This document shows, piece by piece, positions 26,134 to 35,881 of a stretch of DNA of 64,000 bases (its first letter is position 1; every line of letters starts with the position of its first letter). The position numbers and the translations under genes were made by a program. The notes under the pieces were generated by a model. That model saw nothing but the letters and a program-made list of their open reading frames with translations. It had not been told where the DNA came from and ran no database searches. The stretch lies in assembly GCF_030408435.1 (NCBI RefSeq), contig NZ_CP047046.1, forward strand, positions 204,572 to 268,571. The letters run 5' to 3'. Source of the DNA: Corynebacterium auriscanis (GTDB lineage: Bacteria; Actinomycetota; Actinomycetes; Mycobacteriales; Mycobacteriaceae).

Positions 26134-29100
26134 ATGGAGGACAATCTCACAGTCGGCTCTGCATCCTCGAATAACCGCCCCACCAGCATCTCCGAGATGC
26201 GGCAGTGGTTGCGGGACTGGGTGGCGAAGACTACCGGCTTGTCCCCGCAGCAGATCACGGACGACCGTTCGATGGAGGAATTCGGCCTTTCCTCCCGCGA
26301 TGTCGTTATCCTCTCGGGCGATCTGGAGCGCCTAACCGGTCAAAGCCTTGATGCCACCGTTGCCTACGAGTTCAACTCCATTGCCGCACTGGCCGATTAC
26401 CTTATCAACGGTCGCGGTTCTATTTCTTCCGACGCCGCTTTCTTCCCCGCCCAAGGTGGTGCTTCCGGGCAGGCATTGAGCCCCGACGATCGTGATGTGG
26501 CCATTGTCGGCGTGGCTGGCCGTTACCCAGGCGCTAATAGCGCCGACGAAATGTGGGAGATGTTCTTGGGCTACCGCAGCGGGGTAGGAGAATTGCCCGC
26601 GGGCCGTTGGTCGGAGTACGCCGGTGATAAGGAAATGACCCGCCGGATGGAAGAGGCGGTGCTTACGGGCGGATACTTGGAAGACATCGCGGCTTTCGAT
26701 GCCGAGTTCTTCGGCCTATCTCCGGTGGAAGCTGCCAACATGGACCCCCAGCAGCGCATTGTTTTGCAATTGACGTGGGAGGCCCTAGAGAACGCGGGCA
26801 TTCCAGCCAACCAGTTGCGCGGGCTGCCGGTGGGGGTGTTTATGGCATCCAACAACAACGATTACGGGATGTTGATTTCCGCGGATCCCACGGAAGCGCA
26901 CCCTTACGCGTTGACCGGTAACTCTTCGGCCATTATTGCCAACCGTATCTCTTATGCTTTTGACTTCCGCGGGCCATCGATTTCGGTGGATACGGCCTGC
27001 TCGGCGTCCCTGGTATCTATTCACCAAGCCGTTCGTTCTCTACGTGATGGGGATTCCACCGTGGCCATCGCTGGTGGTGTGAACATCCTTTCCAATCCGT
27101 TCGGTACGGTGGCGTTTTCCGAGCTCGGGGTGCTGAGCCCCACTGGTAAGATCCACGCATTCTCCGATGATGCGGACGGAATCGTTCGCTCCGATGGCGC
27201 GGGCGTGGTCGTGCTGAAGCGCCTGTCCGATGCCCGCCGTGATGGGGATAAGGTCTTGGCGGTCATTAAGGGTTCGGCCGTGAATTCCGATGGCCGTTCC
27301 AACGGTCTCACCGCCCCGAACCCGGACGCGCAGGTAGACGTCCTGCGCGCGGCGTACACGGACGCCGGCATTTCGCCCACGCACGTGGATTATGTGGAGG
27401 CACACGGCACCGGCACGATCTTGGGTGATCCCATTGAAGCCACGGCCCTGGGTGCGGTGCTGTCCGGCCCACGCGATGCTGCGAACCCGCTGCTGCTGGG
27501 TAGTGCCAAGACGAACTTCGGTCACACCGAAGCGGCAGCGGGCGTGGCGGGCGTGATCAAGGTGGTCAAGGCCATGGAGCACGGCATGATCCCGCCATCA
27601 CTGAACTACGCGGGCCCTAACCCGTACATCGATTTTGACGGCGCGCACCTGGAAGTTGTGGAGGACGCGCGGGAATGGCCTGCATACTCCGGCCGTCCCG
27701 TGGCGGGCGTGTCCGGATTCGGCTTTGGTGGAACCAACGCGCACGTGGTCATCACCGCGCCGGAGGCGCAGCAGCCCGAACTCGCTGACGATGTGACCCC
27801 GGCAGGTGGCGCACTGGTGGCGGATGAGGGCGTCGAGCAAAAGTACATCCTGCCCGTATCCGGCCTGTTGCCTTCTCGTCGACGCCAGGCCGCTGAAGAC
27901 CTCGCCACCTGGTTGGAAGAAAACCGGGATTCTGAGGGCGTGACGCTGGAATCCGTTGCGCGTGCACTGGCTGGCCGGAACCATGGCCGTTCGCGTGGTG
28001 CGATCCTGGCCGGCGACTTCGACCAGGCAATTGACGGACTGCGACGATTGGCTGACAAGCGCAGCGGGGCGCATGTGAAGTCGGCGGATTCACCGTCGAC
28101 GACCGGCCCTGTGTGGGTGTATTCCGGGTTCGGCTCCCAACACCGCAAAATGGGCAAGGAATTGTACGAGATGTCCCCATTCTTCGCGGCACGGCTGCGG
28201 GAATTGGATGAGGTGGTTCAGCGCGAATCCGGTTGGTCCTTGGTGGAGAAGATCCTCGATGATGACCAAGACTTCGATACTGAATCCGCTCAGGTGGGAA
28301 TCACGTGTATCCAGATTGCGCTGACTGAACTGTTACAGCATCTGGGTGTGAAGCCCAGCGCGGTTGTGGGGCAGTCGATGGGTGAGATCGCCGCGGCTTT
28401 TGCAGTGGGTGGTCTGTCCAAGGAAGATGCCGTACTGGTTGCCTGCCACCGTTCCCGCCTCATGGGCGAAGGCGAGCAGAACCTGCCGGAGGACAAGCAG
28501 GGTGCAATGGCCGTGGTGGAATTCGGTGTGGAGGAACTGGCTACCTTCACCAGCGAGCATCCCGAATTTGCAAAGGTTGAGCCCGCGGTCTACGCCGCGC
28601 CCGGCATGACTACCGTGGGTGGTCCGCGCGAGCCCGTGGCGAAACTGGTGGAGCACCTAGAAAGCGAGGGCATGTTTGCCCGCCTGCTGCCCGTGAAGGG
28701 TGCGGGGCACACGTCCATGCTGGATCCGATCTTGGGTGAATTGCACTTCGAGATCGGTGATATTCAGCCACGTCCGATCCACACTCCGCTGTATTCCACC
28801 GTGGATCGTGGCCGGGTTTACCGCCCGGGTGAAACGTTGCACGATGCCGATTACTTTGTTCGTTGCACCCGGCAGCCGGTGTGGTTCCGCGATGCGACGG
28901 GCCAACAGTTCGACGATGGATTCCGCACGTTCGTGGAAATCAGCCCGAACCCGGTGGCGTTGATGCCGCTGATGAACAATTCCTTCGCACATGATGCATC
29001 CGATTCCAAGCTGTTGTTCTTGCTTAAGCGCAAGGAACCGGCGGGTGAGACCGTGGCAAATTGCCTTGCGGAATTGTACGTGCAGGGCAGCGATGTGGAC

Positions 29101-31242
29101 CTGAAGGCCTTGGTCGGCCCTTTTGGTGCGACTGCGACGGTGCCGGGAGTGCGCTGGAATCTGCAGCGCCATTGGACCAATGCCCGCCCGGCTTCGGGTG
29201 GGGTAGCTGGTCTGCCCGGTGTACGCGTGGATCTGCCGGACGGCCGCGTGGCGTTTTCCGTGGGGGCTGATCTGGTGCCGAGCGTGCTGGCTATGGCTGA
29301 AGCCGTGGCGGAACAGGTCGCGCCTGGTGCGCAGGTTGTGGCCAGCGAAGAGCACGCGGTCTTGCCAAGTGCGGGTTCCTTGACGGCGATGGCTACCAAA
29401 AGCCTGGGGGGATGGTCGGTGGAGGTCTACGACGCCGAGACAAGCTCCGCCATGCCACTGGTGGGCGAGGCGTTCGTTAGCACGTTGGCTGTGGCCGCGC
29501 CGGGTAGTTCCTTATCCGACGCCAAGGCCTCCCCGGCTGGTGCGTCCTTTGATGGCGCTAATCCCCCGGCGGGGGAGAAGCCCGGCGGGGGTTCCGGGGC
29601 AAATGCTGGCGCAGCGACTGGTGGAAGGGCTACTGGTGTGGGAACCAAGAATCATGCTCTGCCTGAGGTAGATACCGATGCCATGCGGTGGAGCCCAGAA
29701 TCGGGTGAATCTGTAGCGGATCGTCTGCGTTCGATCGTGGGTGAATCCATGGGTTACGACGTGGAAGATTTGCCGGGCGAGTTGCCTTTGATTGATTTGG
29801 GGCTGGACTCCCTCATGGGCATGCGCATCAAGAACCGCGTGGAATACGATTTTGATTTGCCGCCGCTGCAGGTGCAGACCCTGCGCGATGGCTCGGTCGA
29901 TGACGTGATCACGATGGTGGAGCGCATGGTGGCGGAAAAGGGCGCGAACCCCACCACCGACAGCACTGGTGCAGATGACGCTGCCGCTGGTGACCAGAAG
30001 GACACTGTAGCTGGCGACCAGAAGAGCACTGCAGCCGGCGACCAGAAGGGCACTGCCGGTTCAGAGAAGACCTCGGATTACACTGCCGCTGCAGGTGGCG
30101 TGGCCCCTCGTGATGCCAGCGAACGCTTGGTGTTTGCAACTTGGGCGAAGGTCACGGGAAAGGCTGCGCCGGGTGTTACCAGCCCATTGCCGGAGATCTC
30201 CGATGAGAAGGCTGCAGAGTTGGCGGAGCGATTGAGCGACCGTTCGGGTGGAGAAATCACCGCCCAAGATGTGCAGAACGCGGACTCTATGGAACCGTTG
30301 GCTGATCTGGTGCGCGCGAAATTGGAGACCGCCGTGGAAGGCAACATTCGTGTGCTGCGGGCCCGCGAGGATGGTGCCTCTGGCAGTGGCGCTGAGGGCG
30401 CTAACTCGGGGGAGGACTCGGATGCACCTCGCAAGCCCAGCGTATTCCTCTTCCATCCCGCGGGCGGATCCTCCGTGGTATTCCAGCCGTTGATGCGCCG
30501 ACTACCTGCAGACATTCCTGTATACGGTGTGGAGCGCTTAGAGGGTGAACTCAGCGACCGAGCAGCGCAGTATCTGGACGAGATTATTGAGTACTCTGCT
30601 GGCAGGCCGGTGGTTCTTGGCGGTTGGAGCTTTGGTGGTGCGCTGGCGTACGAGGTTGCCAACCAGTTTGCGCAACGTGCCGAGCGCGGTGAACCTACCG
30701 TAGAGATCTCCCGCATTGTCTTGTTGGATACCGTACAGCCGAAGAATCCAGCTCCGGATACCAAGGAAGAGATGCATAAGCGGTGGGACCGCTACGCGGA
30801 ATTCGCTCGCCGCACCTACGGCTTGCCGCTCGAAGTGCCGCACGACCTGCTGGATGAGCACGGCGAGGGTGTGATGCTCACCATGTTCCAGCAGTTCCTT
30901 ACCTCTCCGGAAGTCGGCGGATTGGGCCTGCCAGCGGGAGTGCTGGAGCACCAGCGGGCCAGCTTTGTGGATAACCGCATCTTGGAATCCCTTGATTTCA
31001 GCCAGTGGGCAGCGGTGTCTGCGCCGGTAACGTTGTTCCGTGCCGAGCGAATGCACGACGGCGCCATTGAATTGGAACCTGCATATGCGGAGGTTGCCGA
31101 AGATGGTGGATGGGCACAGATCGTGGATGATCTAAAGATCGTGCACCTCAATGGCGACCACTTGGCGATTGTGGATGAACCAGAAATCGGCAAGGTCGGT
31201 AAGGTACTGGCTCAGCAGATTGAGGAAGACTTGAAGCGCTAA
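26134..31242 (+). CDS. pks13: Polyketide synthase Pks13, mycolic acid condensase
   Basis: 1702 residues; performs the final Claisen-type condensation that makes mycolic acid. Domains in order: an N-terminal acyl carrier (MEEFGLSSRDVV, carrier Ser54, with Ser in place of the usual Asp). Then a ketosynthase (about 115-540) with Cys289 in VDTACSASL and histidines in VEAHGTGT and NFGHTEAA. Next an acyltransferase (about 660-960) with Ser748 in VVGQSMGEIAAAF. Then a second carrier with Ser1226 in LGLDSLMG. Last a C-terminal thioesterase with Ser1499 in GGWSFGGALAYE and His in NGDHLAIVDEP. No KR, DH or ER is present, as expected for a condensase. Linkers are Gly/Ala-rich; one after the second carrier carries 8-residue repeats (GDQKSTAA type). 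Loading partners FadD32 and AccD3 are adjacent. Confidence 0.97.
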   Translation: MEDNLTVGSASSNNRPTSISEMRQWLRDWVAKTTGLSPQQITDDRSMEEFGLSSRDVVILSGDLERLTGQSLDATVAYEFNSIAALADYLINGRGSISSDAAFFPAQGGASGQALSPDDRDVAIVGVAGRYPGANSADEMWEMFLGYRSGVGELPAGRWSEYAGDKEMTRRMEEAVLTGGYLEDIAAFDAEFFGLSPVEAANMDPQQRIVLQLTWEALENAGIPANQLRGLPVGVFMASNNNDYGMLISADPTEAHPYALTGNSSAIIANRISYAFDFRGPSISVDTACSASLVSIHQAVRSLRDGDSTVAIAGGVNILSNPFGTVAFSELGVLSPTGKIHAFSDDADGIVRSDGAGVVVLKRLSDARRDGDKVLAVIKGSAVNSDGRSNGLTAPNPDAQVDVLRAAYTDAGISPTHVDYVEAHGTGTILGDPIEATALGAVLSGPRDAANPLLLGSAKTNFGHTEAAAGVAGVIKVVKAMEHGMIPPSLNYAGPNPYIDFDGAHLEVVEDAREWPAYSGRPVAGVSGFGFGGTNAHVVITAPEAQQPELADDVTPAGGALVADEGVEQKYILPVSGLLPSRRRQAAEDLATWLEENRDSEGVTLESVARALAGRNHGRSRGAILAGDFDQAIDGLRRLADKRSGAHVKSADSPSTTGPVWVYSGFGSQHRKMGKELYEMSPFFAARLRELDEVVQRESGWSLVEKILDDDQDFDTESAQVGITCIQIALTELLQHLGVKPSAVVGQSMGEIAAAFAVGGLSKEDAVLVACHRSRLMGEGEQNLPEDKQGAMAVVEFGVEELATFTSEHPEFAKVEPAVYAAPGMTTVGGPREPVAKLVEHLESEGMFARLLPVKGAGHTSMLDPILGELHFEIGDIQPRPIHTPLYSTVDRGRVYRPGETLHDADYFVRCTRQPVWFRDATGQQFDDGFRTFVEISPNPVALMPLMNNSFAHDASDSKLLFLLKRKEPAGETVANCLAELYVQGSDVDLKALVGPFGATATVPGVRWNLQRHWTNARPASGGVAGLPGVRVDLPDGRVAFSVGADLVPSVLAMAEAVAEQVAPGAQVVASEEHAVLPSAGSLTAMATKSLGGWSVEVYDAETSSAMPLVGEAFVSTLAVAAPGSSLSDAKASPAGASFDGANPPAGEKPGGGSGANAGAATGGRATGVGTKNHALPEVDTDAMRWSPESGESVADRLRSIVGESMGYDVEDLPGELPLIDLGLDSLMGMRIKNRVEYDFDLPPLQVQTLRDGSVDDVITMVERMVAEKGANPTTDSTGADDAAAGDQKDTVAGDQKSTAAGDQKGTAGSEKTSDYTAAAGGVAPRDASERLVFATWAKVTGKAAPGVTSPLPEISDEKAAELAERLSDRSGGEITAQDVQNADSMEPLADLVRAKLETAVEGNIRVLRAREDGASGSGAEGANSGEDSDAPRKPSVFLFHPAGGSSVVFQPLMRRLPADIPVYGVERLEGELSDRAAQYLDEIIEYSAGRPVVLGGWSFGGALAYEVANQFAQRAERGEPTVEISRIVLLDTVQPKNPAPDTKEEMHKRWDRYAEFARRTYGLPLEVPHDLLDEHGEGVMLTMFQQFLTSPEVGGLGLPAGVLEHQRASFVDNRILESLDFSQWAAVSAPVTLFRAERMHDGAIELEPAYAEVAEDGGWAQIVDDLKIVHLNGDHLAIVDEPEIGKVGKVLAQQIEEDLKR
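29985..30062. repeat. In-frame 24-bp repeats in the pks13 linker
   Basis: Three units encode (A)GDQKDTVA, GDQKSTAA and GDQKGTAG between the second carrier domain and the thioesterase. Confidence 0.85.
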
Positions 31243-31250
31243 CACCCAGG

Positions 31251-31451
31251 CAACGCCGCGGGCTTGAGGCGTGGACAGAAAATAAGAGAAGCACAATGGC
31301 CCGAAATTTACGGAACCGACTGCAGGCAGCGCCACGGGCTTGAGGCGTGGACAGAGAATAAAAGAAGCACAATGGCCCGAAATCTACGGAACCGACTGCA
31401 GGCAGCGCCGCGGGCTTGAGGCGTGGACAGAGAATAAAAGAAGCACAATAA
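31251..31451. repeat. 76-bp tandem repeat array between pks13 and accD3
   Basis: 2.6 copies of a 76-bp unit containing CGGGCTTGAGGCGTGGACAG (at 31259, 31335 and 31411) fill the whole gap between pks13 and accD3. The array does not include the pks13 stop. It separates two genes that usually lie close together. Confidence 0.92.
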
Positions 31452-31476
31452 CGTGAAACCACCGGAAGGAAACCCA

Positions 31477-33024
31477 GTGACGGAAACTACCGCCGATAAG
31501 TTGAGGGGGCTGCAAGAGCGCCTGGACATGGCGCAGGATCCGGGTTCGGAGAAAGCCAAGGCTAAGCGCGATGAGGCCGGTTTCACCACTCCGCGCCAGC
31601 GTATTGATGCGTTATTGGACGAGGGGTCCTTTACGGAAATCGGAGCGCTCGGACGCACACCGGGAGATAAGGAGGCTCCCTACGGCGATGGCGTGGTGAC
31701 TGGTTATGGTCGTGTCAATGGGCGCGCTGTGGCCGTGTATGCCCACGACAAGTCCGTTTATGGTGGCTCGGTGGGTGAGACCTTCGGCAAAAAGGTCATG
31801 GAAGTTATGGACATGGCCACGCGCATTGGCTGCCCAGTAATCGGAATTAATGATTCCGGTGGTGCGCGTATTCAGGACGCGGTGACGTCCCTGGCGATGT
31901 ACTCCGAGATCGCGCGTCGCCAGTTGCCGTTGAGTGGCCAAAGCCCGCAGATTTCCATCCTGCTGGGGCCCTCGGCTGGTGGCGCGGTGTATGCGCCGGT
32001 AACCACGGACTTTGTGATTGCTGTGGAAGGGCGTACGCAGATGTTTGTGACTGGCCCGGCTGTTATCGAGTCTGTGACTGGCGAAAAGGTCAGCATGGAG
32101 GAGCTGGGCGGGGCTCGCCAGCAAGCTCGCAACGGTAACGTCTCTTATGTTGCTGGGAGCGAGGAGGAGGCCTTTAACTACGTGAAGGACCTCATGGAGT
32201 TTCTGCCGTCGAGCGTTTTCGATGATCCCCAGGAATACTGGGCACCGTCGGATGAACTGACTGAGCGCGATTATGAGCTCAGCGACATTATTCCCGATGA
32301 TCCGAATGCAGGCTACGACATCATGGATGTGCTGCTGCGCATTTTCGATGACGATAATGTGTTGGAGGTTCAGGACGATTACGGCTCCAACGTGGTGACG
32401 GCATTCGCGCGCGTGGATGGCCGCAGCGTGGGTGTTGTGGCGAACCAGCCGATGGTGTTGGCGGGGTGCTTGGATGCCGATGCGGCAGATAAGGCCGCGC
32501 GCTTCATTCGTATTTGTGATGCCTACAACATTCCGATTGTGTGGGTTGTAGATACTCCTGGGTACATGCCGGGCGTGGAGCAGGAGAAGCTGGGTCTGAT
32601 CCACCGTGGTGCAAAGCTGGGTTTTGCCACTTTGGAAGCAGATGTTCCCAAGGTGACCGTGGTGGTTCGTAAGGCTTTCGGTGGCGGTTATGCTGTCATG
32701 GGTTCCAAGAACATGGGTACGGATATCAACTTGGCGTGGCCCACCGCGCAGATTGCCGTGATGGGTGCGGAGGCTGCGGTGGTCATGATGCAGGGCAAGC
32801 AGCTTGCGGCAATGCCACCGGAGCAGCGCCCGCTTGCCAAGAAGATGTTCGTGGATTTCTATAACGCAAACATGACCAGTCCTTATGTGGCCGCTGAACG
32901 TGGCTACCTAGACGCGGTGATTGAGCCGCAGGATACGCGCGTTCGTCTTCGCCAAGCGATGCGGCAGCTGCGCAATAAAACGGTTCTGGAACCAGTGAAG
33001 AAGCACAACATTCCACCTATGTAG
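31477..33024 (+). CDS. accD3: Acyl-CoA carboxylase beta subunit (mycolate-specific carboxyltransferase)
   Basis: Carboxyltransferase subunit that makes the alpha-carboxylated extender acyl-CoA for Pks13. About 515 residues in two crotonase-like halves. The N half has YAHDKSVYGGSVGETFGKK, GINDSGGARIQDAV and GPSAGGAVYAP (oxyanion glycines). The C half has PGYMPGVEQEKLGLIHRGAK, RKAFGGGYAVMGSKNMG and an APE-type end, RGYLDAVIEPQDTR. GTG 31477 is preferred because GGAAGGA lies 7 bp upstream; GTG 31453 is the alternative. In C. glutamicum the homologue next to pks13 is called accD3 (accD4 in mycobacteria). Biotinylated alpha and other partners are not in this window. Confidence 0.93.
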   Translation: MTETTADKLRGLQERLDMAQDPGSEKAKAKRDEAGFTTPRQRIDALLDEGSFTEIGALGRTPGDKEAPYGDGVVTGYGRVNGRAVAVYAHDKSVYGGSVGETFGKKVMEVMDMATRIGCPVIGINDSGGARIQDAVTSLAMYSEIARRQLPLSGQSPQISILLGPSAGGAVYAPVTTDFVIAVEGRTQMFVTGPAVIESVTGEKVSMEELGGARQQARNGNVSYVAGSEEEAFNYVKDLMEFLPSSVFDDPQEYWAPSDELTERDYELSDIIPDDPNAGYDIMDVLLRIFDDDNVLEVQDDYGSNVVTAFARVDGRSVGVVANQPMVLAGCLDADAADKAARFIRICDAYNIPIVWVVDTPGYMPGVEQEKLGLIHRGAKLGFATLEADVPKVTVVVRKAFGGGYAVMGSKNMGTDINLAWPTAQIAVMGAEAAVVMMQGKQLAAMPPEQRPLAKKMFVDFYNANMTSPYVAAERGYLDAVIEPQDTRVRLRQAMRQLRNKTVLEPVKKHNIPPM

Positions 33025-33035
33025 CTGCGGGGGTG

Positions 33036-33060
33036 GGGCGCCAGAGGGTGCTCTTTTTAT
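33036..33060 (+). terminator. Rho-independent terminator after accD3
   Basis: GCGCC pairs with GGTGC around AGAG, followed by TCTTTTTAT, 14 bp after the accD3 stop. The stem is short but well placed to end the mycolate run. Confidence 0.6.
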
Positions 33061-33126
33061 CTCGACGCCACCTAGTTTTCGCCCGTGGGCCATGGGGGAT
33101 GGGGGCAGGCGATGCGTGGCGTCGAG
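33061..33126. repeat. 11-bp inverted repeat in the accD3-fadD gap
   Basis: CTCGACGCCAC at 33061-33071 is mirrored by GTGGCGTCGAG at 33116-33126. The rest of the gap (to 33322) holds no gene; TGTGACAGATGTGACG at about 33142 is a direct repeat that might be promoter-linked. Confidence 0.7.
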
Positions 33127-33322
33127 TAACGCAAAGTAACTAATGTGACAGATGTGACGTAAGGGAAACTTAGGCGGTGTAACGTAATCGTGTAGTCCGC
33201 CGATGGGGGAAGCGTAGTGTCGCATGGCTTGCGTTACCCCGGAGGTGCGTGGTTAGCGCGCTGTTTTCGGATAGCCGCGCACAGCGACGATTGTGTACAA
33301 CTCCCCGACTAGAAGGGCATTT

Positions 33323-35023
33323 ATGCCGGGCAAGATGCAAACTGCAGGCAAGCTGCAAAACCTTAAGTATTTTGGTGAAGCCGCATGGGCGGAGGTTCAT
33401 GCTATCGCCACGGGTGTAGGTACCGCATTGAATTCGGGTGCGGTGGTCAAGGGCGGTGGCCTGCGGATGAAGAAAAAGCTTGTGGAAAGCATTACGCGTT
33501 ACGGCTTCACCGCGGCCCGGCAGGCGTGGTACGCAGCTGAGGTTGCGCCGAATCGCACGGCCATTATCGATGACATGGGTGAGCTCACTTATGCCCAGGT
33601 GCGGCAAAAGACCGAGGCATTCGCCCGGGCTCTGCAGCGCATGGGGCTGGGGCCGGAGAAGAACATTGCGGTGATGGCGCGTAACTCCCGCGTCATTCTT
33701 TACCCATTGATTGCCAAGGGGTTCATCGGCGCGAATATTTGTTTGCTGAATCCGGCATCTAGCCCTATTCAGCTGCAGAAGACCATTGAAGAGCTCGATG
33801 TGCATACGCTCATCATCGATGAGGAATTCGCCGGGCATCTGCCCGCGGATTACACGCGCGCCCAGGTGATTGTCGGACACGCGCAGGACTTACATCAGCC
33901 CAAGGCGCCGAATCCGGAGTGGAAGACCTTCCAGCAGATCATCGAGGAAGCTCCTACGGAGGAGCAGGAGAAGCTACCCGTCATCCCGAAGCGCGGCATG
34001 ATTGTCATCATGAGCTCCGGAACCTCTGGTACACCGAAGGCCGTGGTGAACCGGGAGCCCCTCATCCCTACGCCCATTGCTGATCTGGTGACCTGGATTC
34101 CTTGGCGTGCGGAGATAATGGTTCAGCAAACAGCTTCGATGTTCCACTCCTGGGGTTGGGCAAACATCAATTTGATATTTGCTCACCGCGCGACCGTAGT
34201 GCTGCGTCGTGTGTTCGATCCCGTCCAGGCCATGGAGGATGCCGAGCGCTACAAGGTCAACGGCATCATTACTTCGCCGATTTTCATTAAAGAACAGCTG
34301 AAGGTCGCCCAAAAGGGGAACTACGATACCTCGAGCTTGGAGTTTATCGTGTCCTCTGGCAATGCAATGCACGAGGACCTGATCCGTGGGCTACATCAGC
34401 AGTTCGGGCCTATTGTGTGCAACTTCTACGGTTCAACCGAAAACAGTGTGGTAGCCATTGCGAAGAAGGAAGAGCTGGTCGATCGTCCGGCTATGGCTGG
34501 CCGTCCCGTGCGTGGTGTCCGGGTCAAGATCCTTGATGACGAAGGCAATGTGTTGCCACGGAACACTCCGGGCCGGATCTTCGCGCGTGGCACTTTGTCC
34601 ATGCGGCGTTACGCCAACGAGCGGGACACCATGAACATTCAACGCGGCCTGCTAGAGATCGGTGATCGTGGTTACCTCGACGACGAGGGACGGTTGTTCG
34701 TGCTCGGCCGCGCGGATGACATGATCATCGTCGGTGGTGAAAACGTCTACCCGCGCAGTGTTGAGGAAGTGTTGGCGCCGATGCCGGGTATCCGCGACCT
34801 GTTTGCCATGGGTGTGGATGACGAGGAAACGTTCAAGCGCATGGCCGTATGGGTGGTCCGCGAGGATAGCCCGGAGGGTGAGGCGCTGACCAAGGAATCT
34901 ATCCAGGAATGGGTCCACACGCATCTTGCGGAACACTCTGTGCCCCGCGAAGTGACGTTTATGGACGAGCTTCCGCGCAACCCAACGGGCAAGGTTATGC
35001 CCCGAATGCTTCCGAACGTCTAA
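33323..35023 (+). CDS. Acyl-CoA synthetase / AMP-binding enzyme
   Basis: About 566 residues from the ATG at 33323. Adenylate-forming motifs: VIMSSGTSGTPKAVVNRE, CNFYGSTENSVVA, GDRGYLDDEGRLFVLGRADDMIIVGGENVYPRSVEE, and the C-terminal lysine in PRNPTGKVMPRM. Unlike FadD32 it lacks the FAAL insertion, so it more likely makes acyl-CoA. The N-terminal ~55 residues before AAEVAPNRTAIID form an extra helical segment, seen in mycobacterial FadD2-like enzymes. Substrate class: medium to long fatty acids, by family only. It has its own promoter region, since a terminator separates it from accD3. Confidence 0.88.
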   Translation: MPGKMQTAGKLQNLKYFGEAAWAEVHAIATGVGTALNSGAVVKGGGLRMKKKLVESITRYGFTAARQAWYAAEVAPNRTAIIDDMGELTYAQVRQKTEAFARALQRMGLGPEKNIAVMARNSRVILYPLIAKGFIGANICLLNPASSPIQLQKTIEELDVHTLIIDEEFAGHLPADYTRAQVIVGHAQDLHQPKAPNPEWKTFQQIIEEAPTEEQEKLPVIPKRGMIVIMSSGTSGTPKAVVNREPLIPTPIADLVTWIPWRAEIMVQQTASMFHSWGWANINLIFAHRATVVLRRVFDPVQAMEDAERYKVNGIITSPIFIKEQLKVAQKGNYDTSSLEFIVSSGNAMHEDLIRGLHQQFGPIVCNFYGSTENSVVAIAKKEELVDRPAMAGRPVRGVRVKILDDEGNVLPRNTPGRIFARGTLSMRRYANERDTMNIQRGLLEIGDRGYLDDEGRLFVLGRADDMIIVGGENVYPRSVEEVLAPMPGIRDLFAMGVDDEETFKRMAVWVVREDSPEGEALTKESIQEWVHTHLAEHSVPREVTFMDELPRNPTGKVMPRMLPNV

Positions 35024-35080
35024 CTATTTTGTGCCTCAACAGCTAGAATTAATGAGGCCTAAATTCAATTGGAGAAAATC

Positions 35081-35881
35081 ATGAAAAAATTTGCTCGTAT
35101 TCTTACTGCTTCGGTGGCTGCAGCCGGTGCCGTCATGGGTGTAGCTCCTGCCGCTCAAGCAGCTCCTGGAAACACCGTGTTGCTTGGTGATTCCTACTTT
35201 GCAAACACTTCTTTCCAGCAGCTTTTCGAAGCGCGAACCAAGGGCGGCCCAAAGTGTATTCAGGGCTCCTTCCGTGTTGCTACGGAGCTGTCCCGCCTGA
35301 CTGGTGCGCGCGTTGATGACTACTCGTGCAACGGCAAGGAACTGTACCTGGGGCGCGAGCCACTGGAGGCTCGCTTGGATCAGGCTATCCGCGACGGCAA
35401 GCTCAACCGCAACACCCGCAATGTGCCCATCATGGTTGGTGCTAACGACACGTACCGCACTACCGCTCCGATCGACAACCGTGCGGCTGCGCGTTCTTAC
35501 GACCGCATCGCTGCGAAGATCAAGCGCGTAGCTCCAGGCGCCCGCATTCAGTTCGTCAGCTACCCGCACCTGACTAACGAGCGCGCTGGCCTGTGCCTGA
35601 TTCGCCCTAACGGTTTGCCACCTATTGAGGCTCCATTCCCCATCGTGAAGGAAGCCGAGCGCCAGCTGTGGCGCCAGTCCCACGATGCTGCTCAGCGCAA
35701 CGGTGGCGTGTTCGTGGACCTGCACCGCACCACCCGTGGGCACGATACCTGCCAGCCAGGTGGCAAGGCATGGGTTGCCGGTGTTCTAGATAACCAAACC
35801 CCGCGCTACAACCTGACCATGCACATGTCCCACACCGGTGTGACCAACGCAGCGAAGCAGATTGGTGCTGCGCTGCAGTAG
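35081..35881 (+). CDS. Secreted SGNH/GDSL-family hydrolase
   Basis: 266 residues with a signal peptide (about 1-27, PAAQAAPG). Block I is VLLGDSYFA, with the nucleophilic serine. The oxyanion Gly and Asn appear as GANDTY. Block V is MHMSHTGVTNAAK, with the catalytic histidine. Two cysteine pairs (PKCIQG, YSCNGK, LCLIRP, DTCQPG) suggest disulfides. ATG 35081 has GGAGAAAA just upstream. SGNH lipases of this type are secreted by Corynebacterium and hydrolyse lipids or acyl esters; a role near mycolate metabolism is possible. The stop is the first element of a three-copy array reaching to the convergent gene. Confidence 0.88.
   Translation: MKKFARILTASVAAAGAVMGVAPAAQAAPGNTVLLGDSYFANTSFQQLFEARTKGGPKCIQGSFRVATELSRLTGARVDDYSCNGKELYLGREPLEARLDQAIRDGKLNRNTRNVPIMVGANDTYRTTAPIDNRAAARSYDRIAAKIKRVAPGARIQFVSYPHLTNERAGLCLIRPNGLPPIEAPFPIVKEAERQLWRQSHDAAQRNGGVFVDLHRTTRGHDTCQPGGKAWVAGVLDNQTPRYNLTMHMSHTGVTNAAKQIGAALQ

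Noticed and set aside
31612..32604. 330-residue open frame antisense to accD3
   Set aside because: Shadow frame rich in His and Arg, typical of the opposite strand of GC-rich genes.
33140..33160. GlxR site in the accD3-fadD gap
   Set aside because: TGTGAC is repeated directly rather than inverted, so it does not form the TGTGA-N6-TCACA site.
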